Shown piece by piece: positions 1 through 8,412 of a stretch of 9,669 nucleotides of DNA. The stretch's first letter is position 1; the number at the start of each line of letters is the position of its first letter. Below the pieces are notes generated by a model. It saw nothing but the letters and a program-made list of their open reading frames with translations. It made no database searches and was not told the DNA's origin. The position numbers were made by a program, and so were the translations under genes. The stretch lies in the NCBI GenBank assembly GCA_019421525.1, contig JAHZFC010000020.1, positions 1-9,669 of the forward strand, read 5' to 3'. Source of the DNA: Clostridiales bacterium. GTDB lineage: Bacteria > Bacillota > Clostridia > Oscillospirales > Oscillospiraceae.

Positions 1-3182
<3,182 letters not shown>

Positions 3183-3199
3183 CCAGATAAAGACCGACG

Positions 3200-3226
3200 G
3201 ATGGGGGCGCCTGGGGCGCCCCCATC
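3200..3226 (+). terminator. First palindrome copy after rpoC, hairpin without T-tract
   Basis: A perfect 12-bp GC-rich stem (3200-3211 with 3215-3226) closes a TGG loop, 17 nt after the rpoC stop codon. It is followed by CTCAG rather than a run of T, so alone it is not a canonical intrinsic terminator. It may stabilise the rpoC mRNA 3' end or act together with the next hairpin. Confidence 0.5.
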
Positions 3227-3231
3227 TCAGA

Positions 3232-3262
3232 CCGTCGAAAAAGGCATAGCCTTTTTCGACGG
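3232..3262 (+). terminator. Bidirectional-type terminator hairpin downstream of rpoC
   Basis: A perfect 14-bp stem (3232-3245 with 3249-3262) closes an ATA loop. The left arm contains AAAAAGGC and the right arm GCCTTTTT, so a short GC stem is followed by five T on either strand, as in bidirectional intrinsic terminators. The outer CCGTCG/CGACGG pairs extend the stem. It lies 50 nt past the rpoC stop and is a plausible end for the rpoBC transcript, but the GC core is short and efficiency is uncertain. Confidence 0.55.
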
Positions 3263-3430
3263 ATAGGCTGCGGCCCGCGGCAGCGCGCTCACCGTCCGCT
3301 GAATGCGGCCAGTTCGCACGTTTGCGGGCCGAGAGGTGTTTTCGTCCACGCACATGTCGCGGCCGAAAACAAGTCTCGATTTCTTCGCGCCTGCCAGCGC
3401 GAACTCTGAGAGGCTTTTTCTGCAAGCTGG

Positions 3431-3464
3431 GATGGGGGCGCCTGGGGCGCCCCCATCTTTTTTT
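3431..3464 (+). terminator. Intrinsic (Rho-independent) terminator, second palindrome copy
   Basis: A perfect 12-bp GC-rich stem (3431-3442 with 3446-3457), a TGG loop and seven consecutive T (3458-3464) make a textbook intrinsic terminator. It ends transcription from upstream about 30 nt before the -35 box of the Nudix promoter. The stem and loop are identical to the copy at 3200-3226. Confidence 0.88.
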
Positions 3465-3493
3465 GAGAGAAAATGCAAGAAAAGGATCGGGCC

Positions 3494-3522
3494 TTGCAAA
3501 ACCAGTCGGATCGTAGTATAAT
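3494..3522 (+). promoter_or_regulatory. Vegetative (sigma-A type) promoter of the Nudix gene
   Basis: A TTGCAA -35 box (3494-3499, four of six consensus bases) and a perfect TATAAT -10 box (3517-3522) are separated by 17 nt, the ideal spacing. Transcription would begin near 3528-3530, about 52 nt before the GTG start codon. It sits between the upstream terminator and the Nudix ribosome binding site, so this gene looks independently transcribed. Confidence 0.8.
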
Positions 3523-3567
3523 ACCCCAGGCTCATGATACAAGATGTAAGGCCCCTGTGAAGGAAGT

Positions 3568-3574
3568 GGAGGGG
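3568..3574 (+). promoter_or_regulatory. Ribosome binding site that fixes the Nudix GTG start
   Basis: GGAGGGG lies 8 nt (counted from GGAGG) before the GTG at 3581. It supports that start over the in-frame ATG at 3473, which precedes the promoter, and over the GTG at 3557. Confidence 0.75.
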
Positions 3575-3580
3575 ATCTCT

Positions 3581-4063
3581 GTGTTCAACAGCACCCTGTG
3601 TTATCTGGAAAACCACAAGGGCGAGTACCTGATGCTCCACCGGGTGAAGAAGGAGCACGATGTGAATCAGGACAAGTGGATCGGCGTGGGCGGAAAGTTC
3701 GAGGGGAACGAGAGCCCCGACGAGTGCCTGCTCCGGGAGGTGCGGGAGGAGACCGGCCTGACCCTGACCGACTTCCGCTTCCGGGGGGTGGTGACCTTCC
3801 TGACCGACGGAGGCTGGGAAGGGGAATATATGTACCTGTTCACCGCCACGGGCTGGACAGGGGAGCTGGCCGGCGACTGCGCTGAGGGCGACCTGGAGTG
3901 GGTGCCCAAGGAGCAGGTGGCGGACCTGCCCATCTGGGAGGGGGACAAGATCTTCCTGCGTCTGCTGGCGGAGGAGCATCCCCCCTTCCTGCTGACGCTG
4001 GAGTACGCGGGCGGCGCCCTGGTGCGGGCGGTGCTGGATGGCCATGCAGTCCAGATCCCGTGA
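3581..4063 (+). CDS. MutT-like Nudix hydrolase (probable 8-oxo-dGTP diphosphatase type)
   Basis: Nudix enzymes cleave nucleoside diphosphates linked to another moiety; this subgroup is usually annotated as an 8-oxo-dGTP diphosphatase that cleans the nucleotide pool, in the cytoplasm. From the GTG at 3581 the protein has 160 residues, normal for a single-domain Nudix protein, beginning MFNSTLCYLENHKGEYLMLH. The Nudix box matches the consensus fully at residues 38-60 (3692-3760): G, five residues, E, seven residues, then REVREETGL. The preceding DKWIGVGGKFE and the following FRGVVTFLTD fit the MutT-like strand pattern. The start is chosen from the RBS at 3568 and because the earlier ATG lies upstream of the promoter. 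The gene stands alone between a terminator and the peptidase gene. Family membership is secure; the exact substrate is not readable from sequence. Confidence 0.92.
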   Translation: MFNSTLCYLENHKGEYLMLHRVKKEHDVNQDKWIGVGGKFEGNESPDECLLREVREETGLTLTDFRFRGVVTFLTDGGWEGEYMYLFTATGWTGELAGDCAEGDLEWVPKEQVADLPIWEGDKIFLRLLAEEHPPFLLTLEYAGGALVRAVLDGHAVQIP

Positions 4064-4078
4064 AGCAAATGGATATAT

Positions 4079-4084
4079 TATAAT
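4079..4084 (+). promoter_or_regulatory. Possible -10 box upstream of the M3 peptidase gene
   Basis: A perfect TATAAT lies in a short AT-rich island just after the Nudix stop codon. At 17-nt spacing the upstream hexamer (TCCCGT, 4056-4061) is a poor -35 match, so this may be a weak or activator-dependent promoter. Alternatively the peptidase is transcribed by readthrough from the Nudix promoter, since no T-tract terminator separates the two genes. Confidence 0.4.
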
Positions 4085-4118
4085 GTAGTGTCTCGATAGA
4101 TGATGTAGGGACTTGCGG

Positions 4119-4141
4119 GCCCGCCGGGCGGACCGGCGGGC
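4119..4141 (+). other. GC-rich hairpin in the 5' leader of the M3 peptidase gene
   Basis: A perfect 9-bp stem (4119-4127 with 4133-4141) closes a GCGGA loop, ending 12 nt before the ribosome binding site. No T-run follows, so it is not an intrinsic terminator. It might stabilise the mRNA 5' end or tune ribosome access; no function is shown by the sequence. Confidence 0.45.
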
Positions 4142-4153
4142 AAATGTGACGAT

Positions 4154-4158
4154 GGAGG
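4154..4158 (+). promoter_or_regulatory. Ribosome binding site that fixes the M3 peptidase start
   Basis: GGAGG sits 8 nt before the ATG at 4167. It overlaps the other in-frame ATG (4152), ruling that one out, and the TTG at 4113 lies before the leader hairpin. Confidence 0.8.
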
Positions 4159-4166
4159 TCGATCTG

Positions 4167-5873
4167 ATGACGAAATTTTCCGACATGAAGTATGAGCGCC
4201 CTGACCTGGACGCGGTCAAGGCCCAGCTGTCCAGCCTGACGGAGCAGCTGAAGGCGGCGGACAGCTACGAGACGGCCCGCGCCGTGTTCCTGGCCAAGGA
4301 GCAGGCGGCCAAGCACCTGTCCACCATGACCAACCTGGCCCACATCCGCCACTCCATCGACACCCGGGACGAATTCTACGACGGGGAGATGAAGTTCTGG
4401 AACGCCGCCATGCCTGAGCTCCAGGAGTACACCCAGGCCTGGACCATGGCCATGCTGGCCTCACCCTTCCGGGCGGACTTCTCCAGGGAGTACGGCGACC
4501 TGATGTTCGTCAACGCCGAGATCGAGCTCAAGACCTTCTCTCCGGAGATCATCCCCCAGCTCCAGCAGGAGAATGACCTGACCCAGGAGTATGAGAAGCT
4601 GCTGGCCTCCGCCCAGATCCCCTTTGAGGGCAAGGTGTACACCCTGTCCCAGCTCACTCCCTTCAAGAATGACCCGGACGACGCCCGCCGCCTGGCGGCC
4701 TGGAAGGCGGAGGGACAGTGGTACAAGGACAACCAGGAGAAGCTGGACGCCATCTACGACCAGCTGGTCCACCTCCGGGACGAGATGGGCAAAAAGCTGG
4801 GCTATGAGGGCTACACCACCCTGGGCTATTACCGGATGGGCCGCAACTGCTACACCAAGGAGGACGTGGAGCGCTTCCGCGCCGCCGTGGTGAAGTACCT
4901 GGTGCCCGTGGCCGACCAGGTCTACCGCGCTCAGGCCCAGCGCCTGGGCAAGACCTACCCCATGAGCTTTGCCGACAACGCTCTGGAGTTCCGCTCCGGC
5001 AACCCCAGGCCGGTGGGCACGCCCGACGACATCCTGGCCCAGGGGAAAAAGTTCTATGACGAGCTGTCCCCCGAGACCAGCGAGTTCTTCCGCACCATGC
5101 TGGAGGGCGAGCTGCTGGACGTGCTGTCCACCGAGGGCAAGCAGTCCGGCGGCTACTGCACCTCCATCGCGGACTACGAGGTGCCCTTCATCTTCGCCAA
5201 CTTCAACGGCACCCAGCACGACGTGGAGGTGGTCACCCACGAGGCGGGCCACGCCTTCGCCGCCTGGACCAACCGCAAGCGGGTGCCCATGGAGTATGTC
5301 TGGCCGTCCATGGAGGGCTGCGAGGTCCACTCCATGTCCATGGAGTTCTTTGCCGAGCCCTGGGCCGACGGCTTCTTCGGCCCGGACGCGAAAAAGTTCC
5401 TGTACAGCCACCTGTCCGGCGCGCTGACCTTCATCCCCTACGGCACCATGGTGGACCACTTCCAGCATGAGGTGTACGCCCACCCGGACATGACCCCCGC
5501 CCAGCGCCACGCCGTGTGGAAGGAGCTGCTGGGGGTGTATATGCCCTGGATGCGCCTGGACGGGGACATCCCCTTCTACAGCGAGGGCGAGGGCTGGCAG
5601 CGCCAGCACCACATCTATTCCAGCCCCTTCTACTATATCGACTACTGCCTGGCCCAGACCGTGTCCCTCCAGTTCTGGGCGCGGATCCAGAAGGACCAAA
5701 AGGACGCCTGGGAGCACTATATGGCCTATACCCGCCAGGGGGGCAGCCGGGTGTTCACCGAGCTTTTGAAAAACGCCGGGCTGGAGTCCCCCTTTGACGA
5801 GAAGTGCCTGCGGGGTGTGTGTGAGGCGGCCAGCGCCTGGCTGGACGCCTTCGACCTGACCGGGATCGTCTGA
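4167..5873 (+). CDS. M3 family oligoendopeptidase (PepF/thimet-type zinc metallopeptidase)
   Basis: This is a cytoplasmic zinc endopeptidase that cuts short peptides rather than folded proteins, typically finishing the breakdown of imported peptides. The product is 568 residues, in the normal range for the bacterial PepF-like branch, with no signal peptide. The zinc motif HEAGH is at residues 358-362 (5238-5252). The third ligand is Glu386 in EVHSMSMEFF, 24 residues after His362, matching the M3 pattern E-x-x-S...E. A further conserved stretch, HIYSSPFYYIDYCLAQ from residue 482, supplies the His/Tyr residues that line the M3 active site. The N-terminal part (to about residue 190) is helical and Glu/Lys/Gln-rich, as in the family's lid domain. 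The next gene starts one base after its stop, so they are probably co-translated. The ABC peptide transporter further downstream fits a role in peptide use. Peptide size preference cannot be deduced. Confidence 0.95.
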   Translation: MTKFSDMKYERPDLDAVKAQLSSLTEQLKAADSYETARAVFLAKEQAAKHLSTMTNLAHIRHSIDTRDEFYDGEMKFWNAAMPELQEYTQAWTMAMLASPFRADFSREYGDLMFVNAEIELKTFSPEIIPQLQQENDLTQEYEKLLASAQIPFEGKVYTLSQLTPFKNDPDDARRLAAWKAEGQWYKDNQEKLDAIYDQLVHLRDEMGKKLGYEGYTTLGYYRMGRNCYTKEDVERFRAAVVKYLVPVADQVYRAQAQRLGKTYPMSFADNALEFRSGNPRPVGTPDDILAQGKKFYDELSPETSEFFRTMLEGELLDVLSTEGKQSGGYCTSIADYEVPFIFANFNGTQHDVEVVTHEAGHAFAAWTNRKRVPMEYVWPSMEGCEVHSMSMEFFAEPWADGFFGPDAKKFLYSHLSGALTFIPYGTMVDHFQHEVYAHPDMTPAQRHAVWKELLGVYMPWMRLDGDIPFYSEGEGWQRQHHIYSSPFYYIDYCLAQTVSLQFWARIQKDQKDAWEHYMAYTRQGGSRVFTELLKNAGLESPFDEKCLRGVCEAASAWLDAFDLTGIV

Positions 5874-5874
5874 T

Positions 5875-6411
5875 ATGGCGGAGAACAAAAAGCGCCGGGG
5901 ACGCCGGGCCTATCTGGACGATTTCCAAAAGACCGCCACCGGCGAGTACGTCTACACCGGGCAGCTCCATTATTATGAGACCGGGAGCATCCCCCGCAGG
6001 AAGGCCCTGCTCTGGCTGTGGCTGATGACCGGGGCCATGGCCGCGGCCCAGGTGCTGTCCGGCTGTGTGCCAGCCGCGGGGATGAGCAATACCTTCTATG
6101 TCCTGCTGCCCTATGCGGGCGGCCTGCTGTCGGTGGCGTCCGTGGTGTGGCTCATGTGCCGCCTGGCCGCCGGAGGGGACCCCCTGCGCCACTACGTCTA
6201 TACCGGGACCGTGGCGCAGATGCGGGTGCGGGGGTATCTGGTGCTGATCTTTTCCGCCCTCACCCTGGCGGGGGAGGCGGTATTCCTCATCCTCCACGGT
6301 GTGGGGACAGTGCTGGCGGGCACGATAGTGTTCCTTGTTTGCCAGATGATTTGCCTAGGTGCCGCATTAGCGTGGAAAAGTTTCGTTAAAAAATTGAGCT
6401 GGTCAAATTGA
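5875..6411 (+). CDS. Small four-helix membrane protein of unknown function
   Basis: I do not recognise a named family. The 178-residue product has a basic N-terminus (KKRRGRR, residues 5-11) and four hydrophobic segments at about residues 43-63, 72-97, 120-141 and 145-167, with a short charged C-terminus, so it is probably an inner-membrane protein with both ends in the cytoplasm. The motif YVYTG occurs twice (residues 25-29 and 107-111), each time before a pair of helices, suggesting a duplicated two-helix unit. The ATG is one base after the peptidase stop with no clear Shine-Dalgarno, pointing to translational coupling with the peptidase. The last 90 bases use AT-rich codons (ATA, TTA, GTT, AAA) unlike the rest of the gene. 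That it is a real gene is supported by codon use and the tight junction; its role is unknown. Confidence 0.8.
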   Translation: MAENKKRRGRRAYLDDFQKTATGEYVYTGQLHYYETGSIPRRKALLWLWLMTGAMAAAQVLSGCVPAAGMSNTFYVLLPYAGGLLSVASVVWLMCRLAAGGDPLRHYVYTGTVAQMRVRGYLVLIFSALTLAGEAVFLILHGVGTVLAGTIVFLVCQMICLGAALAWKSFVKKLSWSN

Positions 6412-6456
6412 CGGCATAAATGCCAGAAATTTGTACTATATTGCCACACATTGAAA

Positions 6457-6485
6457 TTGACACAGCAGGGAAAAAAAGATACAAT
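6457..6485 (+). promoter_or_regulatory. Strong vegetative promoter of the ABC transporter genes
   Basis: A perfect TTGACA (6457-6462) and TACAAT (6480-6485, five of six consensus bases) are separated by 17 nt, with an A-rich spacer and AT-rich flanks. Transcription would start near 6492, leaving a leader of about 160 nt before the lipoprotein start codon. This is the best promoter in the window and suits a highly expressed binding protein. Confidence 0.85.
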
Positions 6486-6543
6486 TGATTATATTGAAAT
6501 CGTTCGTCGAATGGACAAGTGAACGCCATGGACGGACGGACCG

Positions 6544-6624
6544 GAAAGGGGCATGCCCCTTTCTGCGGCTTGCAGGGGCAAGCCGCTTTGAGGTGAACTC
6601 CGGGCAGGGTGCCCGTTCGGTTCA
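6544..6624 (+). promoter_or_regulatory. Structured 5' leader with three tandem hairpins
   Basis: Three inverted repeats follow one another in the untranslated leader: a 20-bp palindrome at 6544-6563 (8-bp stem with CATG loop), a 9-bp stem at 6565-6573/6578-6586 (AGGG loop) followed by only three T, and a 6-bp stem at 6601-6606/6610-6615 extended by 5 bp at 6594-6598/6620-6624. The last ends 10 nt before the ribosome binding site. It may stabilise the mRNA or be a cis-regulatory RNA. I recognise no known riboswitch consensus. Confidence 0.5.
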
Positions 6625-6634
6625 AATATGATAT

Positions 6635-6640
6635 AGGAGG
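6635..6640 (+). promoter_or_regulatory. Ribosome binding site of the substrate-binding lipoprotein
   Basis: AGGAGG is a full Shine-Dalgarno match 11 nt before the ATG at 6652, slightly longer than optimal spacing. It confirms that start, which also gives a clean lipoprotein signal peptide. Confidence 0.8.
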
Positions 6641-6651
6641 ATATCCGAAAC

Positions 6652-8412
6652 ATGAAGAATGCAAAGAAACTGCTTGCGCTGCTTCTTGCTCTTGCCATGT
6701 GTGTGGGTGTTCTGGCCAGCTGCAGCAATAACGCAGATACGACCAGCACCGCCCCTGTGACCGAGAGCGAGGATGTCAGCAGTGAGCCCAGCAATGCCAA
6801 CGAGACCACCCCCCTGGTGGTGTCCACCGAGCAGGGCCTGGAGGGTAAGTTCTCTCCCTTCTTCTACCTGTCCGGCGCCGACAATGAGGTCGTGACCCTG
6901 ACCCAGCTGAGCCTGCTGACGCTGGACCGGGTGGGCAACCCCGTGCTCAACGGCATCGAGGGCGAGACCCGTACCTATAACGGCACCGACTACACCTACT
7001 ACGGCCCCGCCGACATCGCTGTCACCGAGAACAAGGACGAGGATGGCAATGTGGAGAGTGTCTACTACGATATCACCATGCGGGACGACATCGTCTTCTC
7101 CGACGGCGAGCCCGCCACCATCGACGATGTGATCTTCGGCATCTATGTGTACCTGGATCCCACCTATGACGGCAACTCCACCATGCGCTCCCTGCCCATC
7201 CAGGGCCTGGAGGAGTACATGTCCGGCATGAGCCCCCTGTACACCCTGCTGATCGCCGCCGGTGAGGACAACACCGACTTCACCTACTGGACTGAGGAGC
7301 AGCAGACTGCCTTCTGGACCGAGGGCCTGCCCGCCGCCGGCGAGGCTTTCGCCCAGTCCATCATCGACTACTGTGTCAACGCCGGCTACAACACCGCCGA
7401 GGACTCCGTTGCCACCGTGGCTCCCAACTGGGGCTATGAGCTGGCTGAGGACGCCACTCTGCTGGACTTCTTCAACGCCATGGTAGAGCGGCACGGTGAC
7501 TATGAGACCGCCTCCAGTGTGGAGCTGGCCAGCGGCACTCTGTGGAGCTACCTGGATCCCGCCTACACCGTGGGCGTGCAGACCGGCGACTCCGCCCCCA
7601 ACATCTCCGGCATCGTGCGCACCGGCGACTACTCCATGCGCACCGCGACCACCGAGATCGACGCCACCATGATCTACCAGCTGGCCCTGCCCATCGCCCC
7701 CCTGCACTACTACGGCGACGAGAGCATGTATGACTACGAGAACAACCAGTTCGGCTTCACCAAGGGCGACCTGTCCACCGTGAAGGACGTGACCAGCACC
7801 CCCGTGGGCGCCGGCGCCTACATCTTCAAGGAGTACTCCAACGGCCAGGTGGTCTTTGAGGCCAACCCCACCTACTACCTGGGCGAGCCCAAGATCAAGA
7901 ACTTCATCTACCAGGAGACCTCCGAGGCCGATATGATCACCGGCCTGCAGACCGGCACCCTGGACATCGCCGACCCCAGCTACTCCACCGACGTGGCCGA
8001 GCAGGTGGCTGAGATCAACGGCAGCGAGGACCTGGACGGCGAGGTCATCACCACCCGTCTGTACGACTTCCTGGGCTACGGCTACATCGGCGTCAACCCC
8101 AACCGGGTGAAGGTGGGCGACGACCCCGACTCCGACGCCTCCAAGGACCTGCGCAAGGCCATCGCCACCATCATCTCCGTCTACCGCGACGAGGGCATCA
8201 ACTCCTACTACGGTGAGACCGCCTCCGTCATCAACTACCCCATCTCCAACACCTCCTGGGCCGCCCCCGTCACCACTGACGACGGCTATCAGGTGGCCTA
8301 CTCCGTGGACGTGAACGGCGAGCCCATCTACACCGCCGACATGGACGCCCCCGCCCGCTATGAGGCCGCCAAGCAGGCGTGGCCACCGCCGCCCCCGAGG
8401 GCGCCAGCCTGA
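6652..8412 (+). CDS. ABC transporter substrate-binding lipoprotein, peptide/nickel type (N-terminal part, frame broken at 3' end)
   Basis: This protein captures peptides or similar solutes outside the membrane and hands them to a DppB/DppC-type permease. The signal peptide has a basic start (MKNAKK), a Leu/Ala core and a lipobox LASC with Cys24 as the lipidated residue, followed by a Ser/Thr/Glu linker. The region with DIVFSDGEPATIDDV at about residues 144-158 is the typical family-5 solute-binding (SBP_bac_5) signature. Residues of about 190-340 look like extra sequence compared with the roughly 540-residue DppA/OppA proteins; large clostridial members of this kind exist. The true reading frame holds to about residue 576 (YEAAKQA); the next residues WPPPPPRAPA are an out-of-frame tail ending at TGA 8410-8412. 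The rest of the protein continues in another frame from about 8379. Substrate is inferred as peptide from family and from the neighbouring peptidase. Confidence 0.9.
   Translation: MKNAKKLLALLLALAMCVGVLASCSNNADTTSTAPVTESEDVSSEPSNANETTPLVVSTEQGLEGKFSPFFYLSGADNEVVTLTQLSLLTLDRVGNPVLNGIEGETRTYNGTDYTYYGPADIAVTENKDEDGNVESVYYDITMRDDIVFSDGEPATIDDVIFGIYVYLDPTYDGNSTMRSLPIQGLEEYMSGMSPLYTLLIAAGEDNTDFTYWTEEQQTAFWTEGLPAAGEAFAQSIIDYCVNAGYNTAEDSVATVAPNWGYELAEDATLLDFFNAMVERHGDYETASSVELASGTLWSYLDPAYTVGVQTGDSAPNISGIVRTGDYSMRTATTEIDATMIYQLALPIAPLHYYGDESMYDYENNQFGFTKGDLSTVKDVTSTPVGAGAYIFKEYSNGQVVFEANPTYYLGEPKIKNFIYQETSEADMITGLQTGTLDIADPSYSTDVAEQVAEINGSEDLDGEVITTRLYDFLGYGYIGVNPNRVKVGDDPDSDASKDLRKAIATIISVYRDEGINSYYGETASVINYPISNTSWAAPVTTDDGYQVAYSVDVNGEPIYTADMDAPARYEAAKQAWPPPPPRAPA
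8373..8384 (+). other. Reading-frame break in the substrate-binding protein gene
   Basis: The first frame runs correctly to AAKQA (codon ending 8379) and the second resumes as VATAAPEGASLTY from 8379. The two frames differ by an amount that needs one missing base modulo three (or two extra). Family members usually have a helix and an AGY-type turn of some 15 residues between these points, so the simplest reading is a deletion of about 40-50 bases of length 3n+1. The GGCG at 8376-8379 could be the remains of a short direct repeat. Either a real mutation or an assembly error would look like this. Confidence 0.7.

Larger units (their letters stand above)
3199..3458. repeat. Hairpin-rich intergenic element bracketed by identical 29-bp palindromes
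   Basis: This gene-free stretch between rpoC and the Nudix gene holds six successive inverted repeats: 3200-3211/3215-3226 (12 bp), 3232-3245/3249-3262 (14 bp), 3306-3310 plus 3315-3318 pairing with 3323-3331 (9 bp with a 4-nt bulge), 3338-3344/3364-3370 (7 bp), 3384-3390/3397-3403 (7 bp) and 3431-3442/3446-3457 (12 bp). The first and last are the same 29-bp sequence in direct orientation (3199-3227 and 3430-3458). The short ORFs here in several frames resemble no protein I know. The layout suggests an interspersed non-coding repeat or a structured RNA rather than a gene. Copies elsewhere in the genome cannot be checked from this window. Confidence 0.6.

Noticed and set aside
3303..3521. Short plus-strand ORFs inside the hairpin element as possible small proteins
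   Set aside because: No ribosome binding site, they read through the terminator stem and T-tract, and the peptides simply translate the palindrome.
3473..3580. Longer Nudix protein starting at the ATG at 3473
   Set aside because: That ATG lies upstream of the promoter at 3494-3522, and family members begin at the position matching the GTG at 3581, which has a good RBS.
4113..4166. Longer M3 peptidase starting at TTG 4113 or ATG 4152
   Set aside because: The extra residues (RARRADRRANV) translate the leader hairpin, and the ATG at 4152 overlaps the Shine-Dalgarno of the ATG at 4167.
4461..5888. A 475-codon open frame on the minus strand opposite the M3 peptidase gene
   Set aside because: It is rich in Val, Gly, Leu and His in the pattern expected from the reverse of a GC-rich gene, shows no known motif, and lies wholly over a well-supported zinc peptidase.
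6594..6640. Known riboswitch class or T-box in the lipoprotein leader
   Set aside because: I could not find the conserved sequence of a T-box or of any riboswitch class I can recall; only stems are evident.
6622..7707. A 361-codon minus-strand open frame opposite the lipoprotein gene
   Set aside because: Gly/Val-rich antisense shadow of a GC-rich gene; the plus strand has a clear promoter, RBS, lipobox and family signature.
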